This document shows, piece by piece, positions 31,972 through 40,716 of a stretch of 64,000 nucleotides of DNA. The position numbers and the translations under genes were made by a program. This DNA comes from SIG672 sp045580325 (GTDB taxonomy: Bacteria > Bacillota > Clostridia > Oscillospirales > CAG-272). The stretch is taken from positions 62,001-126,000 of the forward strand of contig JAZNNR010000005.1 in the NCBI GenBank assembly GCA_045580325.1, written 5' to 3'. Numbering within the stretch: the stretch's first letter is position 1; each line of letters begins with the position of its first letter. Under the pieces are notes generated by a model. The model ran no database searches, was not told the DNA's origin, and worked only from the letters and a program-made list of their open reading frames with translations.

Positions 31972-33261
31972 TTGAAATACTACTTAGCAATTGATATAGG
32001 AGCGTCCTCGGGAAGACATATTATCGGTTGGAATGAGGACAGAAAGATCAACACAAAAGAGGTCTTTCGCTTTCCGAACGGAGTGAAAAAGGAAAGTGGA
32101 CATCTCGTATGGGATATTGAAGCGCTCTATAGTAGCGTTCTTGAGGGAATTAAAGAAGCATTTTGTCTTTATCCAAAAATTGAGAGCCTTTCAATAGATA
32201 CGTGGGGCGTGGATTACGTTTTACTTCGTGATGATAAGGAAATTTTGCCCGTCTATGCCTACCGCGATCAAAGAACCGAAGCGGTAATACCGAAAGTACA
32301 CGAAATTATCCCTTTTTCCGAACAATATCGAAGAGTTGGCTGTCAGTTTCAGCCGTTTAACTCGATCTATCAGCTGTATGACGATAAGCTGAACTCACGT
32401 CTTGATATTGCGACAGATATGCTTATGATCCCCGAATATCTGATGTGGAAGCTTTGCGGTATTAAGGCACGAGAATATACTAATGCCACCACGAGCGGTA
32501 TGGTAAACGGTGAGTTTGATATGGAAATGGTGAGAAAGCTCGGATATCCTGAGCACCTCTTTCCGAAGCTCTCACAGCCAGGGCAAATTTTAGGCGATCT
32601 GCTCCCCGAAATTTCACAGACTGTCGGCGGAAACTGTAAGGTCGTGCTCTGTGCAACTCACGATACGGGATCTGCAGTTGAGGGTATCCCGATGGACGAA
32701 AATCAGCTCTATATTTCCTCGGGTACGTGGTCGCTCCTAGGTGTTAAAACCGAGAAACCTATTACCGACGAGGGAAGCGAAAGAGCCAACTACTCTAACG
32801 AGGGCGGTGTCGGATATAACCGTTATCAGAAAAATATTATGGGTATGTGGCTGATAAACGAATTAAAGAAAGAGCTTTGTCCCGAAGCCTCCTTTTCCGA
32901 AATTGTCGAAATGGCGCAGGAGAGCACGTGTGAAGTCTTAGTCGATGCAAATGCAAATGATTTTTTAGCCCCTGCGAGTATGAAATCAGCCTTTGACAAT
33001 GCGGCGAGCGGATTTAGCAGCATCGGTGATTACTTCCGTTGTGCATACCGCAGCCTTGCTTATAGCTACAAACAGGCAATAGAAGAACTTGAAGCAAATA
33101 CGACTTGTAAATACAGCAAAATATATATTGTCGGCGGCGGTGCTAAAAACACCTTCCTTAACCGCCTGACCGAAGAGATCACAGGCAAAGAGGTAATTGC
33201 ATTACCTATCGAAGCAACCGCTCTCGGAAATCTTAAAATACAAATGGAGATAAAGGTATGA
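31972..33261 (+). CDS. rhaB: Rhamnulokinase
   Basis: FGGY-family kinase that phosphorylates L-rhamnulose to L-rhamnulose-1-phosphate, about 429 aa. The N-terminal ATP/phosphate loop DIGASSGRHIIGW, DTWGVDYVLL, YRDQRTE and YISSGTWSLLG fit rhamnulokinase specifically. The C-terminal IVGGGAKNTFLNRLTEEITG is the second nucleotide motif. The likely start is TTG at 31972, preceded by AAAGGAGAG six bases upstream. The upstream in-frame ATG at 31945 has no ribosome site. The stop overlaps the start of rhaA by four bases. The C-terminus is slightly short compared with E. coli RhaB. Confidence 0.92.
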   Translation: MKYYLAIDIGASSGRHIIGWNEDRKINTKEVFRFPNGVKKESGHLVWDIEALYSSVLEGIKEAFCLYPKIESLSIDTWGVDYVLLRDDKEILPVYAYRDQRTEAVIPKVHEIIPFSEQYRRVGCQFQPFNSIYQLYDDKLNSRLDIATDMLMIPEYLMWKLCGIKAREYTNATTSGMVNGEFDMEMVRKLGYPEHLFPKLSQPGQILGDLLPEISQTVGGNCKVVLCATHDTGSAVEGIPMDENQLYISSGTWSLLGVKTEKPITDEGSERANYSNEGGVGYNRYQKNIMGMWLINELKKELCPEASFSEIVEMAQESTCEVLVDANANDFLAPASMKSAFDNAASGFSSIGDYFRCAYRSLAYSYKQAIEELEANTTCKYSKIYIVGGGAKNTFLNRLTEEITGKEVIALPIEATALGNLKIQMEIKV

Positions 33262-34493
33262 GTTATAATGAAGCAAAGAAAAAGTATGCCGAGTATGGCA
33301 TAGACACAGAAAAAGCTATTGAAAAACTTAAAAACGTTAGCATTTCGGTTCATTGTTGGCAGGGCGATGACGTTATCGGCTTTGACAGCCGCGAGAGCCT
33401 TTCGGGCGGTATTCAGACAACAGGGAATTATCCGGGTAGAGCAACTACTCCCGAAGAGCTTATGGCTGACTACGATAAGGCATTTTCTCTTATTCCAGGC
33501 AAAAAGAAGCTGAATCTACACGCATCTTACGCTATTTTTGAGAAAGGCGAGGAGGTAGGCAGAGATAAGATCGAGCCGAAGCACTTTGCAAAATGGGTGG
33601 AATTTGCCAAGGAAAGAGGTATGGGCATTGATTTTAACCCCACCTTCTTCTCACATCCTATGGTAAAGGACGGACTTACTCTTTCTTCCCCCGATGACGA
33701 GGTCCGCAAATACTGGATCGAGCACGGCAAGGCTTGTCTTAAAATAGCAGAATATTTCGCTACCGAAACAGGCATTCCCACGGTAATGAACATATGGATT
33801 CCCGACGGATATAAGGATATTCCCGCTGACAGACTTTCTCCGAGAGCAAGATTCAAGGCGGCGCTTGACGAAATTCTTGATACACCATACGACAAGAGCA
33901 AGGTTTACGTTACACTCGAAAGCAAGGTGTTCGGTATCGGAGTTGAGAGTTATACCGTAGGATCGGCAGAATTCTGTCTTTCATACTCAGATTACAAGGG
34001 CATAACACCCCTTATGGACAACGGACATTACCATCCCACCGAGGTTGTAAGCGATAAGATCTCATCACTTCTTCTCTTTAATGAAAAAATCGCGCTCCAC
34101 GTAACACGTGCAGTGCGTTGGGATAGCGACCACGTTGTTATATTTGACGACGAAACCAAGGAGATTGCCAAGGAGATCGTGAGAAACGATGCGCTTGACC
34201 GCGTATTTATCGCAACCGATTATTTCGATGCCTCTATCAACAGAATCTCCGCTTGGGTAACCGGTGTACGAAACGTTCAAAAGGCGCTTCTCTTCGCAAT
34301 TCTTCAGCCTGAGGAGCAGTTGAAGGAACTCCAGAATGAAGGCAATTTCACAGAAATTATGTACATTCAGGAAGAAATGAAAACTATGCCTTTCGGCGAT
34401 ATTTGGGAAGAATTTTTATCACGCGAGGGCGTTCCTGCGAACTATCTTGCTCCTATAAAGGAATACGAAAGAGAGGTTTTAAATAAAAGATGA
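33258..34493 (+). CDS. rhaA: L-rhamnose isomerase
   Basis: Converts L-rhamnose to L-rhamnulose, a Mn2+-dependent TIM barrel of 411 aa, cytoplasmic. Family blocks are visible: CWQGDDVIGFDSRESLSGGIQTTGNYPG near the N-terminus (33-60), LNLHASYA, FNPTFFSHP, and metal ligand regions around TLESKVFGIG and MDNGHYHPTE, with ALHVTRAVRWDSDHV. The ATG overlaps the rhaB stop (ATGA), and the ribosome site AAAGG lies in the rhaB end. The stop in turn overlaps rhaD by four bases, so the three genes are translationally coupled. Confidence 0.96.
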   Translation: MSYNEAKKKYAEYGIDTEKAIEKLKNVSISVHCWQGDDVIGFDSRESLSGGIQTTGNYPGRATTPEELMADYDKAFSLIPGKKKLNLHASYAIFEKGEEVGRDKIEPKHFAKWVEFAKERGMGIDFNPTFFSHPMVKDGLTLSSPDDEVRKYWIEHGKACLKIAEYFATETGIPTVMNIWIPDGYKDIPADRLSPRARFKAALDEILDTPYDKSKVYVTLESKVFGIGVESYTVGSAEFCLSYSDYKGITPLMDNGHYHPTEVVSDKISSLLLFNEKIALHVTRAVRWDSDHVVIFDDETKEIAKEIVRNDALDRVFIATDYFDASINRISAWVTGVRNVQKALLFAILQPEEQLKELQNEGNFTEIMYIQEEMKTMPFGDIWEEFLSREGVPANYLAPIKEYEREVLNKR

Positions 34494-35305
34494 AGGATAT
34501 AATTACAGCCCCCTTTCTCACAGAAATGAGAAAGACCTGCGCAAATATGTACCGACTCGGCTGGGACGAGCGTAACGGCGGAAATATCAGCTATATGCTT
34601 GACGAAAAGGAAGTGGCCGAGTATCTCGATATAAATAACGTTATTCGTACGATAGCGCTCGGATTTGACGCAAGTATTCTTGCAGGCAGGATCTTCATAG
34701 TAACGGGTACAGGCAAATATTTTAAGAACGTCGAGGATGATCCCGAAACCAACCTCGGAATCTTCCGTATTGCCAAGGACGGCAAAGCAGCTGAGCTTCT
34801 TTGGGGTTATAAAGACGGCGGACGCTTTACAAGCGAGCTTCCCGCACATCTTATGAGCCATATCGCGCGACTTTCAGTCGATCCCGAAAACCGTGTCGTT
34901 ATGCATTCTCACCCGACCAACACTCTTGCTATGAACTACGTTCACGAGCTTGACGAAAAGAAATTCACTCATACTCTTTGGGAAATGTGTACCGAATGTA
35001 TAGTCGTATTTCCCGACGGTGTCGGCGTGCTTCCTTGGATGCTTTGCGGAACAAACGAGATCGGCGAAGCAACTGCAAACAAAATGAAGGAATTTCGCCT
35101 TGTGGTCTGGGGAATGCACGGTATATATGCCGCAGGTAAGACTATGGACGAGACCTTCGGTCTTATCGAAACTGTAGAAAAGGCTGCGAACATCTATATG
35201 CTCACCGCACACCTTCCTCGTATAAACACAATTAAGGACGAGGAAATGGTCCGTCTTGCTAAGTTTTTCGGTGTGAATTACAGAAAAGACTTTCTTGATC
35301 TCTGA
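34490..35305 (+). CDS. rhaD: Rhamnulose-1-phosphate aldolase
   Basis: Class II zinc aldolase that cleaves L-rhamnulose-1-phosphate to dihydroxyacetone phosphate and L-lactaldehyde, 271 aa. The zinc-ligand motif MHSHPTNTLAM (near 141-151) and the second histidine in VWGMHGIYAAG (near 208) are present. The N-terminal WDERNGGNISYML and VTGTGKYF are phosphate-binding loops. It completes the three-step rhamnose pathway. No lactaldehyde reductase and no rhamnose transporter are in the window. Confidence 0.95.
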   Translation: MKDIITAPFLTEMRKTCANMYRLGWDERNGGNISYMLDEKEVAEYLDINNVIRTIALGFDASILAGRIFIVTGTGKYFKNVEDDPETNLGIFRIAKDGKAAELLWGYKDGGRFTSELPAHLMSHIARLSVDPENRVVMHSHPTNTLAMNYVHELDEKKFTHTLWEMCTECIVVFPDGVGVLPWMLCGTNEIGEATANKMKEFRLVVWGMHGIYAAGKTMDETFGLIETVEKAANIYMLTAHLPRINTIKDEEMVRLAKFFGVNYRKDFLDL

Positions 35306-35314
35306 TACTACAAA

Positions 35315-35352
35315 ATAAAAATGCGCCCGTAGATATTTTTTCTACGGGCGCT
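35315..35352. terminator. Bidirectional terminator rhaD / isomerase
   Basis: GCGCCCGTAGA / TCTACGGGCGC with a 7-base loop. There is a strong T-rich tail on the minus strand and a weak one on the plus strand. Confidence 0.75.
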
Positions 35353-35366
35353 GCTTGTTATATAAA

Positions 35367-36842
35367 TCAGAGGACAACCGTGGGAATATCCATGAGTTCA
35401 CCTAACTTAACAAGTACGTCTGCGTTATGACCAACTGCAAGTGCACAGTGATGTGTAGGAGCCTCGGCAAACCATTTTGACATATAGCTGTCGGGATCAC
35501 AGTTAAAGCGTACGTGTGTTTGGGTGTTACCTATTTTCATAATAGGGTAGTCCATCGACTGCGCTTCACTGACAATAAATTTCAGCCTTCCGTCAACCGT
35601 TTGTGTTACGTTAAGCGTCGTTACAGGACCAGGCTGAACCTTTGCCTCTACGGAAATACCGCTTCCTTTTTTACCGTGATAAACTCCCATACTGCGAAGT
35701 ATCGGCTTTTTACCGGATATTTTAATATGGAAAGGTCCGTCGTGTCCGATCAGAATAGTGCCGTTAACATAGTCGGTAACTACAATTTCAGCAAAGCTAC
35801 CGCCTACACCGAGAAGGTCGCATATTTTCATAGCAAGAGCCGTTTTCAGATCGGCTTCGCCCGCGCAGGGAATACCGTTTGCGGTGAGCAGAGAGTGTCC
35901 TACTATAAATCCGCTCTGCAGATCCTCGTAAGGATTGCCGTCCACGCTGTGATAATAATAGGCAAGAGCATCTAAATCGAAGTCCTTTACTAACTGAGCC
36001 TGAGCTGCTGCTACCTTTGCAGACCAGTTCAGCTGCTCGTCGGTAGGCTTTTTGACTCTGCTGTCAGAAGGGGAATCCTCAGAAATTTCAAACATTTCAT
36101 ATATTTCAGCGAGTTTTTCGGAAATCTCTTCGTTTGTAACATTCTCAAGTCGCTGACTCAGATCGCACATTTCTAAAATCTTGACATTAATACCTGCCTG
36201 TGCCGACATCATAGCGAAATCACTGTACATATCGAGCATTCCCGAATAGTTTCCGCCAAGAAATCCGAAATTAGATGCAAGTAGCGAGCGCTTGACCATA
36301 GCAGCACGGCACCAGTTACCGATTTCTTCCCACGCACGCATCGCTTGAGGCATCTGAGCGGTCTTTTCGTCAGCCATAGCTCCTTCGGGAGTCTTAGTCA
36401 GTCCCAACAAGCCGTTTACGCATCTGAACGGGATCCCCGCTCTGTTAAAGGCGTTGGAAAGCTCAGGAACAGGACAAGCGCCGCACTGAGAAAGCCACTC
36501 GCCTGTATCGGTACGGTCGTAATCTATTTGGGGTGTCGGCTGTAAGTTGAGTACAATTACAGGGGCTTTACATATCTTGTGTATCGGCAGTACCGAATCG
36601 GAGGTGAAATAGGTTGCACTGTGCAGAAAAATAATATCTACGTTGTTTTTCTGAAAATATTCGCCTGCATCCTCTGCAACATCAACGTTGTCAACAAGTC
36701 CGTAGTTAAATACCTCGCCGTATGCGCCGAGCTTCTCAGATACAAAGCTGTTATAATGAAGCATTCTGTCACGGAGATTTGCGAACTGTGCCCAGTAAAC
36801 TCTTAGGCCTGCGCTGTAAATACCAATTCTTAACTTTTTCAT
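35367..36842 (-). CDS. L-fucose/L-arabinose isomerase-family protein, 491 aa
   Basis: Member of the fucose/arabinose isomerase superfamily (ketol isomerases with a Mn2+ site). The N-terminal GIYSAGLRVYWAQFANLRDRM resembles L-arabinose isomerase. NFGFLGGNYSGMLDMYSDF and NGIPCAGEADLKTALAM supply the substrate loop and metal-binding glutamate, and APTHHCALAVGH the C-terminal histidine. It is cytoplasmic. It is not close enough to AraA or FucI to assign a sugar by eye; an aldopentose or 6-deoxyhexose is plausible given the rhamnose genes next door. The promoter at 36884-36912 is divergent from an AraC-type regulator. It converges on rhaD. Confidence 0.85.
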   Translation of the reverse strand: MKKLRIGIYSAGLRVYWAQFANLRDRMLHYNSFVSEKLGAYGEVFNYGLVDNVDVAEDAGEYFQKNNVDIIFLHSATYFTSDSVLPIHKICKAPVIVLNLQPTPQIDYDRTDTGEWLSQCGACPVPELSNAFNRAGIPFRCVNGLLGLTKTPEGAMADEKTAQMPQAMRAWEEIGNWCRAAMVKRSLLASNFGFLGGNYSGMLDMYSDFAMMSAQAGINVKILEMCDLSQRLENVTNEEISEKLAEIYEMFEISEDSPSDSRVKKPTDEQLNWSAKVAAAQAQLVKDFDLDALAYYYHSVDGNPYEDLQSGFIVGHSLLTANGIPCAGEADLKTALAMKICDLLGVGGSFAEIVVTDYVNGTILIGHDGPFHIKISGKKPILRSMGVYHGKKGSGISVEAKVQPGPVTTLNVTQTVDGRLKFIVSEAQSMDYPIMKIGNTQTHVRFNCDPDSYMSKWFAEAPTHHCALAVGHNADVLVKLGELMDIPTVVL

Positions 36843-36883
36843 TTTAGAATCTTCCTCTCTGATGTGTTTGATTTTACAAGTAT

Positions 36884-36912
36884 ATTATAAGAGAGCAGCG
36901 TGAAAAAATCAA
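36884..36912 (-). promoter_or_regulatory. Promoter of the isomerase gene
   Basis: Minus strand: TTGATT, 17 bp, TATAAT. Confidence 0.65.
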
Positions 36913-36948
36913 CAAAGTATGTTGGTGAAAAATAACAGTATCTTGGCA

Positions 36949-36977
36949 TTGACATAACGAAACAAATGTGTTACAAT
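36949..36977 (+). promoter_or_regulatory. Promoter of the second AraC-type gene
   Basis: TTGACA, 17 bp, TACAAT, back to back with the isomerase promoter (36 bp between -35 boxes). Confidence 0.7.
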
Positions 36978-37046
36978 CAATAATAGAGATTACGCTGAAA
37001 ACAGAGCCTGCTAAGCGACTCTCTTTTTGATATTAGGAGCTAAAAA

Positions 37047-37904
37047 ATGATTGAAATAACCAGAGATGAGTGGTCGGATAAATCGGTCAGAATGATATTA
37101 ACACCGAGCAATTACGCTCAAAAATCACTCTTTTATATTCAAGAAATAGGATTTTTTGAGGCTACTCTAAACTATTACGTCCAAAGAAAAAATCTTTCTT
37201 CTTTTTTGATACTGCAAACTCTGGAGGGAAACGGTATTCTTAACTATAACGGTAAAGAATACTCTCTTTCAAGGGGCGATGTCTTTTTTATAGATTGCAG
37301 AAAAGAACATTTTTATTATATTGTTGGCGATAAACCGTGGGTATTTAACTGGGTTCATTTTAACGGACTTAGCAGCTATGAATATTACGATAGTTATATA
37401 CGTTATAATTCCTCTCCGGTTATGAAAACAGAGATAAAAGAGCTAAGTGAAATATTTACTTCTTTACTCAGTATAAACAAGGTTAAACAAAGCACAAACG
37501 AAATACTGTCTTCGCTGAAAATAACAGAAATGATAACCTTGCTGATACTGTATTGCCAAGCTCTTTATTCTGATATTTCGCCAAGTAATGATTTTATTGA
37601 TAAAGCTGTGTGGTACATAGAAAAGCATTTGCAAGAAAAAATAACTCTGGACGAAATCTCTAAACAGTTTAGTATGAATAAGTATTCCTTCCATAAGGCC
37701 TTCAAGAGATACACGAATATACCGTTTAACGAATTTATCATATTACACAGGGTGAATCGCGCCAAAGAGCTACTACGATCTTCAAATATGAGCGTACGCG
37801 AAATAGGAGAGACTGTCGGAATTTGCAACACAAGCCATTTTATTAACCTGTTCAAGCAGAGAGAAGGGGTAAGTCCGCTTCAGTACAAACATCAGTGGGA
37901 TTAG
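37047..37904 (+). CDS. AraC-family transcriptional regulator, 285 aa
   Basis: Cupin-type sensor domain (about 40-130; LSRGDVFFIDCRKEHFYYIVGDKPWVF in outline) and C-terminal double helix-turn-helix (about 185-283; ISKQFSMNKYSFHKAFKRY, VGICNTSHFINLFKQREGVSP). The ATG at 37047 has TTAGGAG eight bases upstream. The promoter is at 36949-36977. It is divergent from the isomerase gene, which is its probable target. It is a different subfamily from the regulator at 30883. A bidirectional terminator follows. Confidence 0.87.
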   Translation: MIEITRDEWSDKSVRMILTPSNYAQKSLFYIQEIGFFEATLNYYVQRKNLSSFLILQTLEGNGILNYNGKEYSLSRGDVFFIDCRKEHFYYIVGDKPWVFNWVHFNGLSSYEYYDSYIRYNSSPVMKTEIKELSEIFTSLLSINKVKQSTNEILSSLKITEMITLLILYCQALYSDISPSNDFIDKAVWYIEKHLQEKITLDEISKQFSMNKYSFHKAFKRYTNIPFNEFIILHRVNRAKELLRSSNMSVREIGETVGICNTSHFINLFKQREGVSPLQYKHQWD

Positions 37905-37929
37905 TGCCTGTAAGGTAATACTATGAATG

Positions 37930-37967
37930 AAAAAATATCCACCCGTATGTGCGGGTGGATATTTTTT
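37930..37967. terminator. Bidirectional terminator, left end of surface locus
   Basis: AAAAAATATCCACCCG / CGGGTGGATATTTTTT, with a 6-base loop. It ends both the AraC gene and the leftward surface-protein operon. Confidence 0.9.
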
Positions 37968-38005
37968 CAAACTTTAATTTAATTCATCATAAAAATCTGT
38001 ACTAT

Positions 38006-38599
38006 TTACGGATTTCCAACGTTGATTTGCAGATCAACCGTTTCTCCGTCCCTGATATAATAGGTGCTGTCCGTGCCGCTTTCAACGTAATCGGCGTAGT
38101 AAGGGGAGGTGCCCCACGTGGAAGTGAAGCTTACCTTAGTGGTTTCGGTAACCTCTATTGTAAATGTGATAGAGTAAGTCTTTCCGTCCTGTGCGCTTAC
38201 GTCTTTTCCAAGCTGCTGAGTATAATACTGAACGTTTCCGCCGTTTTCTGCGGAAATTACGCAGAATCCTGTCGAGGCACTGCCGAGCTTTTCGATCGTA
38301 ACAACGTATTTTCCTGCCTCAAGAGTAGCCGATTTGGTTACACTGTTGACGTCGCTTATATCTACCGACAGATCTGTGTCTAAATTCTTTATCGAAAGCA
38401 GGGTTTCAAAATTTCCGGACTGAATAACAGTAGAAGAGGACGCGACACCGTGACCAAAATATGCATATGCGGAGATACCCATAGCAAATAGGCAAGCGAT
38501 TATTAAAATAACTGTGAGCGTCATTCTCGTAACGATTACTTTGTCAGTGATTTTTTCGTCTTTTGAAACGTGTAAAAATTCATTATACAGTTTTCTCAC
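38006..38599 (-). CDS. Exported protein with degenerate SipW-type signal, 197 aa
   Basis: Last gene of the leftward surface operon. A 27-residue cytoplasmic basic region precedes a single hydrophobic segment (about 28-47), then AYAYFGHGVASSSTVIQSGNFE. This aligns with the A-x-F-T-D...T..N.I.SGN.. pattern of TasA-like proteins but has Gly/His in place of the usual acidic residue. The rest (about 70-197) looks like a beta-sandwich rich in Thr/Ser/Val. There is no anchor motif, so it is secreted or membrane-tethered if unprocessed. The start is GTG at 38599, with AAAGGAGG nine bases upstream. It lies 43 bases after the preceding gene. Confidence 0.75.
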   Translation of the reverse strand: MRKLYNEFLHVSKDEKITDKVIVTRMTLTVILIIACLFAMGISAYAYFGHGVASSSTVIQSGNFETLLSIKNLDTDLSVDISDVNSVTKSATLEAGKYVVTIEKLGSASTGFCVISAENGGNVQYYTQQLGKDVSAQDGKTYSITFTIEVTETTKVSFTSTWGTSPYYADYVESGTDSTYYIRDGETVDLQINVGNP

Positions 38600-38642
38600 T
38601 TTGCCCGGCCTCCTTTCCTAACCTTGATGTTTTTACCGTGTT

Positions 38643-39290
38643 TTATTTTTGCTGTTCAGCCTTGACAATTAGTCCGAGATCCACCTTCGGAATAGTGGTG
38701 CCTTGATAGTTGGCTTCGTTGCCTATTTCCTTGGGCATACGAACGACGAGCGCCATATAAACGGTATCGCCCGCTTCAAGAGATGCTACGTCGGTATCGT
38801 AATTCTGCAGCTTCATCGTAGCGATCGCAACTGCCTTTTCACGAGTCGATACGAGCTCTTCCATACCGCTTTCGCTGTCGGCATAGGCTATACCGAATTT
38901 CAGATATTCGTGCAGCCAAAATTCCTGTCCGAACTTGTTCTTTGCCGTAGAAGAATTTATTACGCTTACTGCCGTGTGGAAATCAAAGGCTACATCTCCC
39001 TTGTTTTCTACTTTAAGATATACTACCTGAACGTAACCGGGCTCGTAAAGTGCATTGTCCTCGAAAATATCGGTCTTGCCGTCTATCGATTCCCAAGTGC
39101 CGTCGTCGAGTCGGTGTGATACCTCAAGATCGAATTCGGCAAAGTGGAATATGTTTACTACTTCTTCCGATGTATCGGTGAACCAAGCAAGTGATGCGCC
39201 TGTGCCGAGAATACCCCAAATGACAAGGATACATAGACTGAGGGCTAAAGCTATTTTCTTGTACTGTTTTTTCTTTACGGTGATTGACAC
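38643..39290 (-). CDS. SipW-type exported TasA-like protein, 215 aa
   Basis: Single-module camelysin/TasA-like protein. The signal segment (about 12-33) ends in GASLAWFTDTSEEV, the SipW-cognate signal signature. The mature part has the family's conserved path: FDLEVSHR, IFEDNALYEPGYVQVVYLKVENKG (about 75-100) and MPKEIGNEANYQG (near 190), all recurring in the other proteins of this locus. It is probably a fibre or matrix subunit outside the cell. The start is GTG at 39290, with AAGGAGG eight bases before it. It is the second-last gene of the operon. Confidence 0.85.
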   Translation of the reverse strand: MSITVKKKQYKKIALALSLCILVIWGILGTGASLAWFTDTSEEVVNIFHFAEFDLEVSHRLDDGTWESIDGKTDIFEDNALYEPGYVQVVYLKVENKGDVAFDFHTAVSVINSSTAKNKFGQEFWLHEYLKFGIAYADSESGMEELVSTREKAVAIATMKLQNYDTDVASLEAGDTVYMALVVRMPKEIGNEANYQGTTIPKVDLGLIVKAEQQK

Positions 39291-39312
39291 GCTTCAATCC
39301 TCCTTGTCGGCA

Positions 39313-39981
39313 TTATTTGGCGTATTCTTCGTCTTTTCTGTCCTTTTTACGCCATACTAAAAGAACGATTATCATAAATATACAGCAGATAGCGAGGAGA
39401 AAATACAGACCTGCACGGCTGTCATCTCCCGTCTGCGGGGGCTTGGGATCGTCGGGATCTATCGGGAACTCTTCAACCTTGAACTCCCAGTCGATATATC
39501 CTACCTGATCCTGAAATTCGTTTGAAAGGGAAGTGGGAACGGACAGTATTACGTCCAGATTCACCTCTCCGCCCGAATAGAGAGTGCCGAGGCAGACCCA
39601 ATCGGTAAGCTGAGCGCTTTCATTTGCTGCGGCGTCGAACATATACGCCATTTCGTTTTCCTTGCTCGTTTTTACCTTAAGACCGAGCTCTGAAAGGAAT
39701 TCCTCCGAGCCGCCCGAAGCTCCGAGCGAACGGATATAGATCTTGACCTTAACGTTATTTGCTGTGTCGTTTTTGACCGTTATCTGCTGCGTAAGAGTAT
39801 CGCCCGGCATAACTCCCTTGAAGTTCGGGAAAAGGTCGGTCAGCGAGAGCGTGCTGCCCGGCTCAAAAAAGAACTTTTTGGCATCGCCGCTGTAGGTTAC
39901 CTTGCCGCCTTCAGCAAGTACGGGAAGTACACAGGAGAAAACGGTAAAAGCAGCTATAAGTAAAGCTAATATTTTCTTCAT
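39313..39981 (-). CDS. Secreted protein with PPQTG sortase-like C-terminal anchor, 222 aa
   Basis: Unlike its neighbours it has an ordinary signal peptide (MKKILALLIAAFTVFSCVLPVLA, cleaved after VLA-E). A beta-rich domain (about 25-175, PGDTLTQQITVKNDTANNVKVKIYI) resembles a DUF11/Ig-like fold. Its C-terminus has a proline-rich spacer, PPQTGD, a hydrophobic stretch and a basic tail (RKKDRKDEE), the layout of a sortase cell-wall sorting signal with a non-canonical first residue. No sortase is in the window. The ATG has AAGGAGG upstream. A role as the wall-linked anchor for TasA-like subunits is a hypothesis from position. Confidence 0.8.
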   Translation of the reverse strand: MKKILALLIAAFTVFSCVLPVLAEGGKVTYSGDAKKFFFEPGSTLSLTDLFPNFKGVMPGDTLTQQITVKNDTANNVKVKIYIRSLGASGGSEEFLSELGLKVKTSKENEMAYMFDAAANESAQLTDWVCLGTLYSGGEVNLDVILSVPTSLSNEFQDQVGYIDWEFKVEEFPIDPDDPKPPQTGDDSRAGLYFLLAICCIFMIIVLLVWRKKDRKDEEYAK

Positions 39982-39997
39982 TTAATATATACCCTCC

Positions 39998-40561
39998 TTA
40001 CTCTGCGGGCCAACCCAAAGCGGTGTGGGTCTTACCGTCTTCGATCGGGTTGTTTTCGCTCTGTACCGCCTGAGCCTTTACGGTCAGCGTCAGAGTCTTG
40101 CCTATGTAGCTGTTATCGACCTTCGAGCCAACGATCTCAACGTGCGAGAAAACGTTCTGAGTGGTCTCGCCCGGCTCAACGATACCCTTGTAGTAGTACC
40201 AGCCGTCGTGAAGCTCCCAGTACTCATTGTTAATATTGAGCTTGAAGCATTCCTCTGCCGTAAGCTCCTGCGAGTTTACGCCGTAAACTATCTTTACGCG
40301 GAGATAGAAGGGGTGATCACAGTCGCTTTCGATGTTGACCTTCTTGGAAACGACGTCGCCGGGGACGATATACACGCCTTCCTCGGGGAAGGGAGTGCCC
40401 TGATCGGTCGTTTCGTGAATAATGAAGCGAATATTACCGGAGGTTATGACGTTAGTAGCTTTTCCTACCGTTGAATAGTAAGCAAGAGTGCTGTAACTAA
40501 ATAAAGATATTAAGATAGCGACAAGAGCCACTACAGCCATGCGTATCTTGATTTTTCCCAA
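39998..40561 (-). CDS. SipW-type exported TasA-like protein, 187 aa
   Basis: Small subunit-like protein. The N-terminus is basic (GKIKIRM), followed by a hydrophobic segment and STLAYYSTVGKATNVITSGNIRF, the SipW-type signature with Tyr-Tyr in place of Trp-Phe. The mature domain contains PGDVVSKKVNIES and the YYKGIVEPGETT stretch common to alternate-signal exported proteins. The likely start is TTG at 40561, eight bases after AAAGGAGG. The open frame extends to 40612 but lacks a ribosome site there. The 155-base gap upstream holds copy 4 of the two-hairpin element. Confidence 0.82.
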   Translation of the reverse strand: MGKIKIRMAVVALVAILISLFSYSTLAYYSTVGKATNVITSGNIRFIIHETTDQGTPFPEEGVYIVPGDVVSKKVNIESDCDHPFYLRVKIVYGVNSQELTAEECFKLNINNEYWELHDGWYYYKGIVEPGETTQNVFSHVEIVGSKVDNSYIGKTLTLTVKAQAVQSENNPIEDGKTHTALGWPAE

Positions 40562-40608
40562 AATTAACGTCCTCCTTTTTATTATTATTACTAAATATTT
40601 GCCTGTCA

Positions 40609-40684
40609 GCAATCAAAAGGTATAACTTTTATTACTTAAGTTATGCCCTTTGATTGCCGCCCAAACCCACCGAAATGGGTTTGG
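40609..40684 (-). repeat. Two-hairpin element, copy 4
   Basis: Read on the minus strand: hairpin 1 is CCAAACCCA / TGGGTTTGG with a 6-base loop. It is followed at once by GCGGCAATCAAAGG, which pairs with CCTTTTGATTGC, and an inner CATAACTT/AAGTTATA stem. It occupies the leader of the 187-aa TasA-like gene. The order of parts is the same as in copies 1-3, with different stem sequence. Confidence 0.6.
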
Positions 40685-40716
40685 AACGGACTTTTGTTAT
40701 CTGTTAGCCGTTAAAA

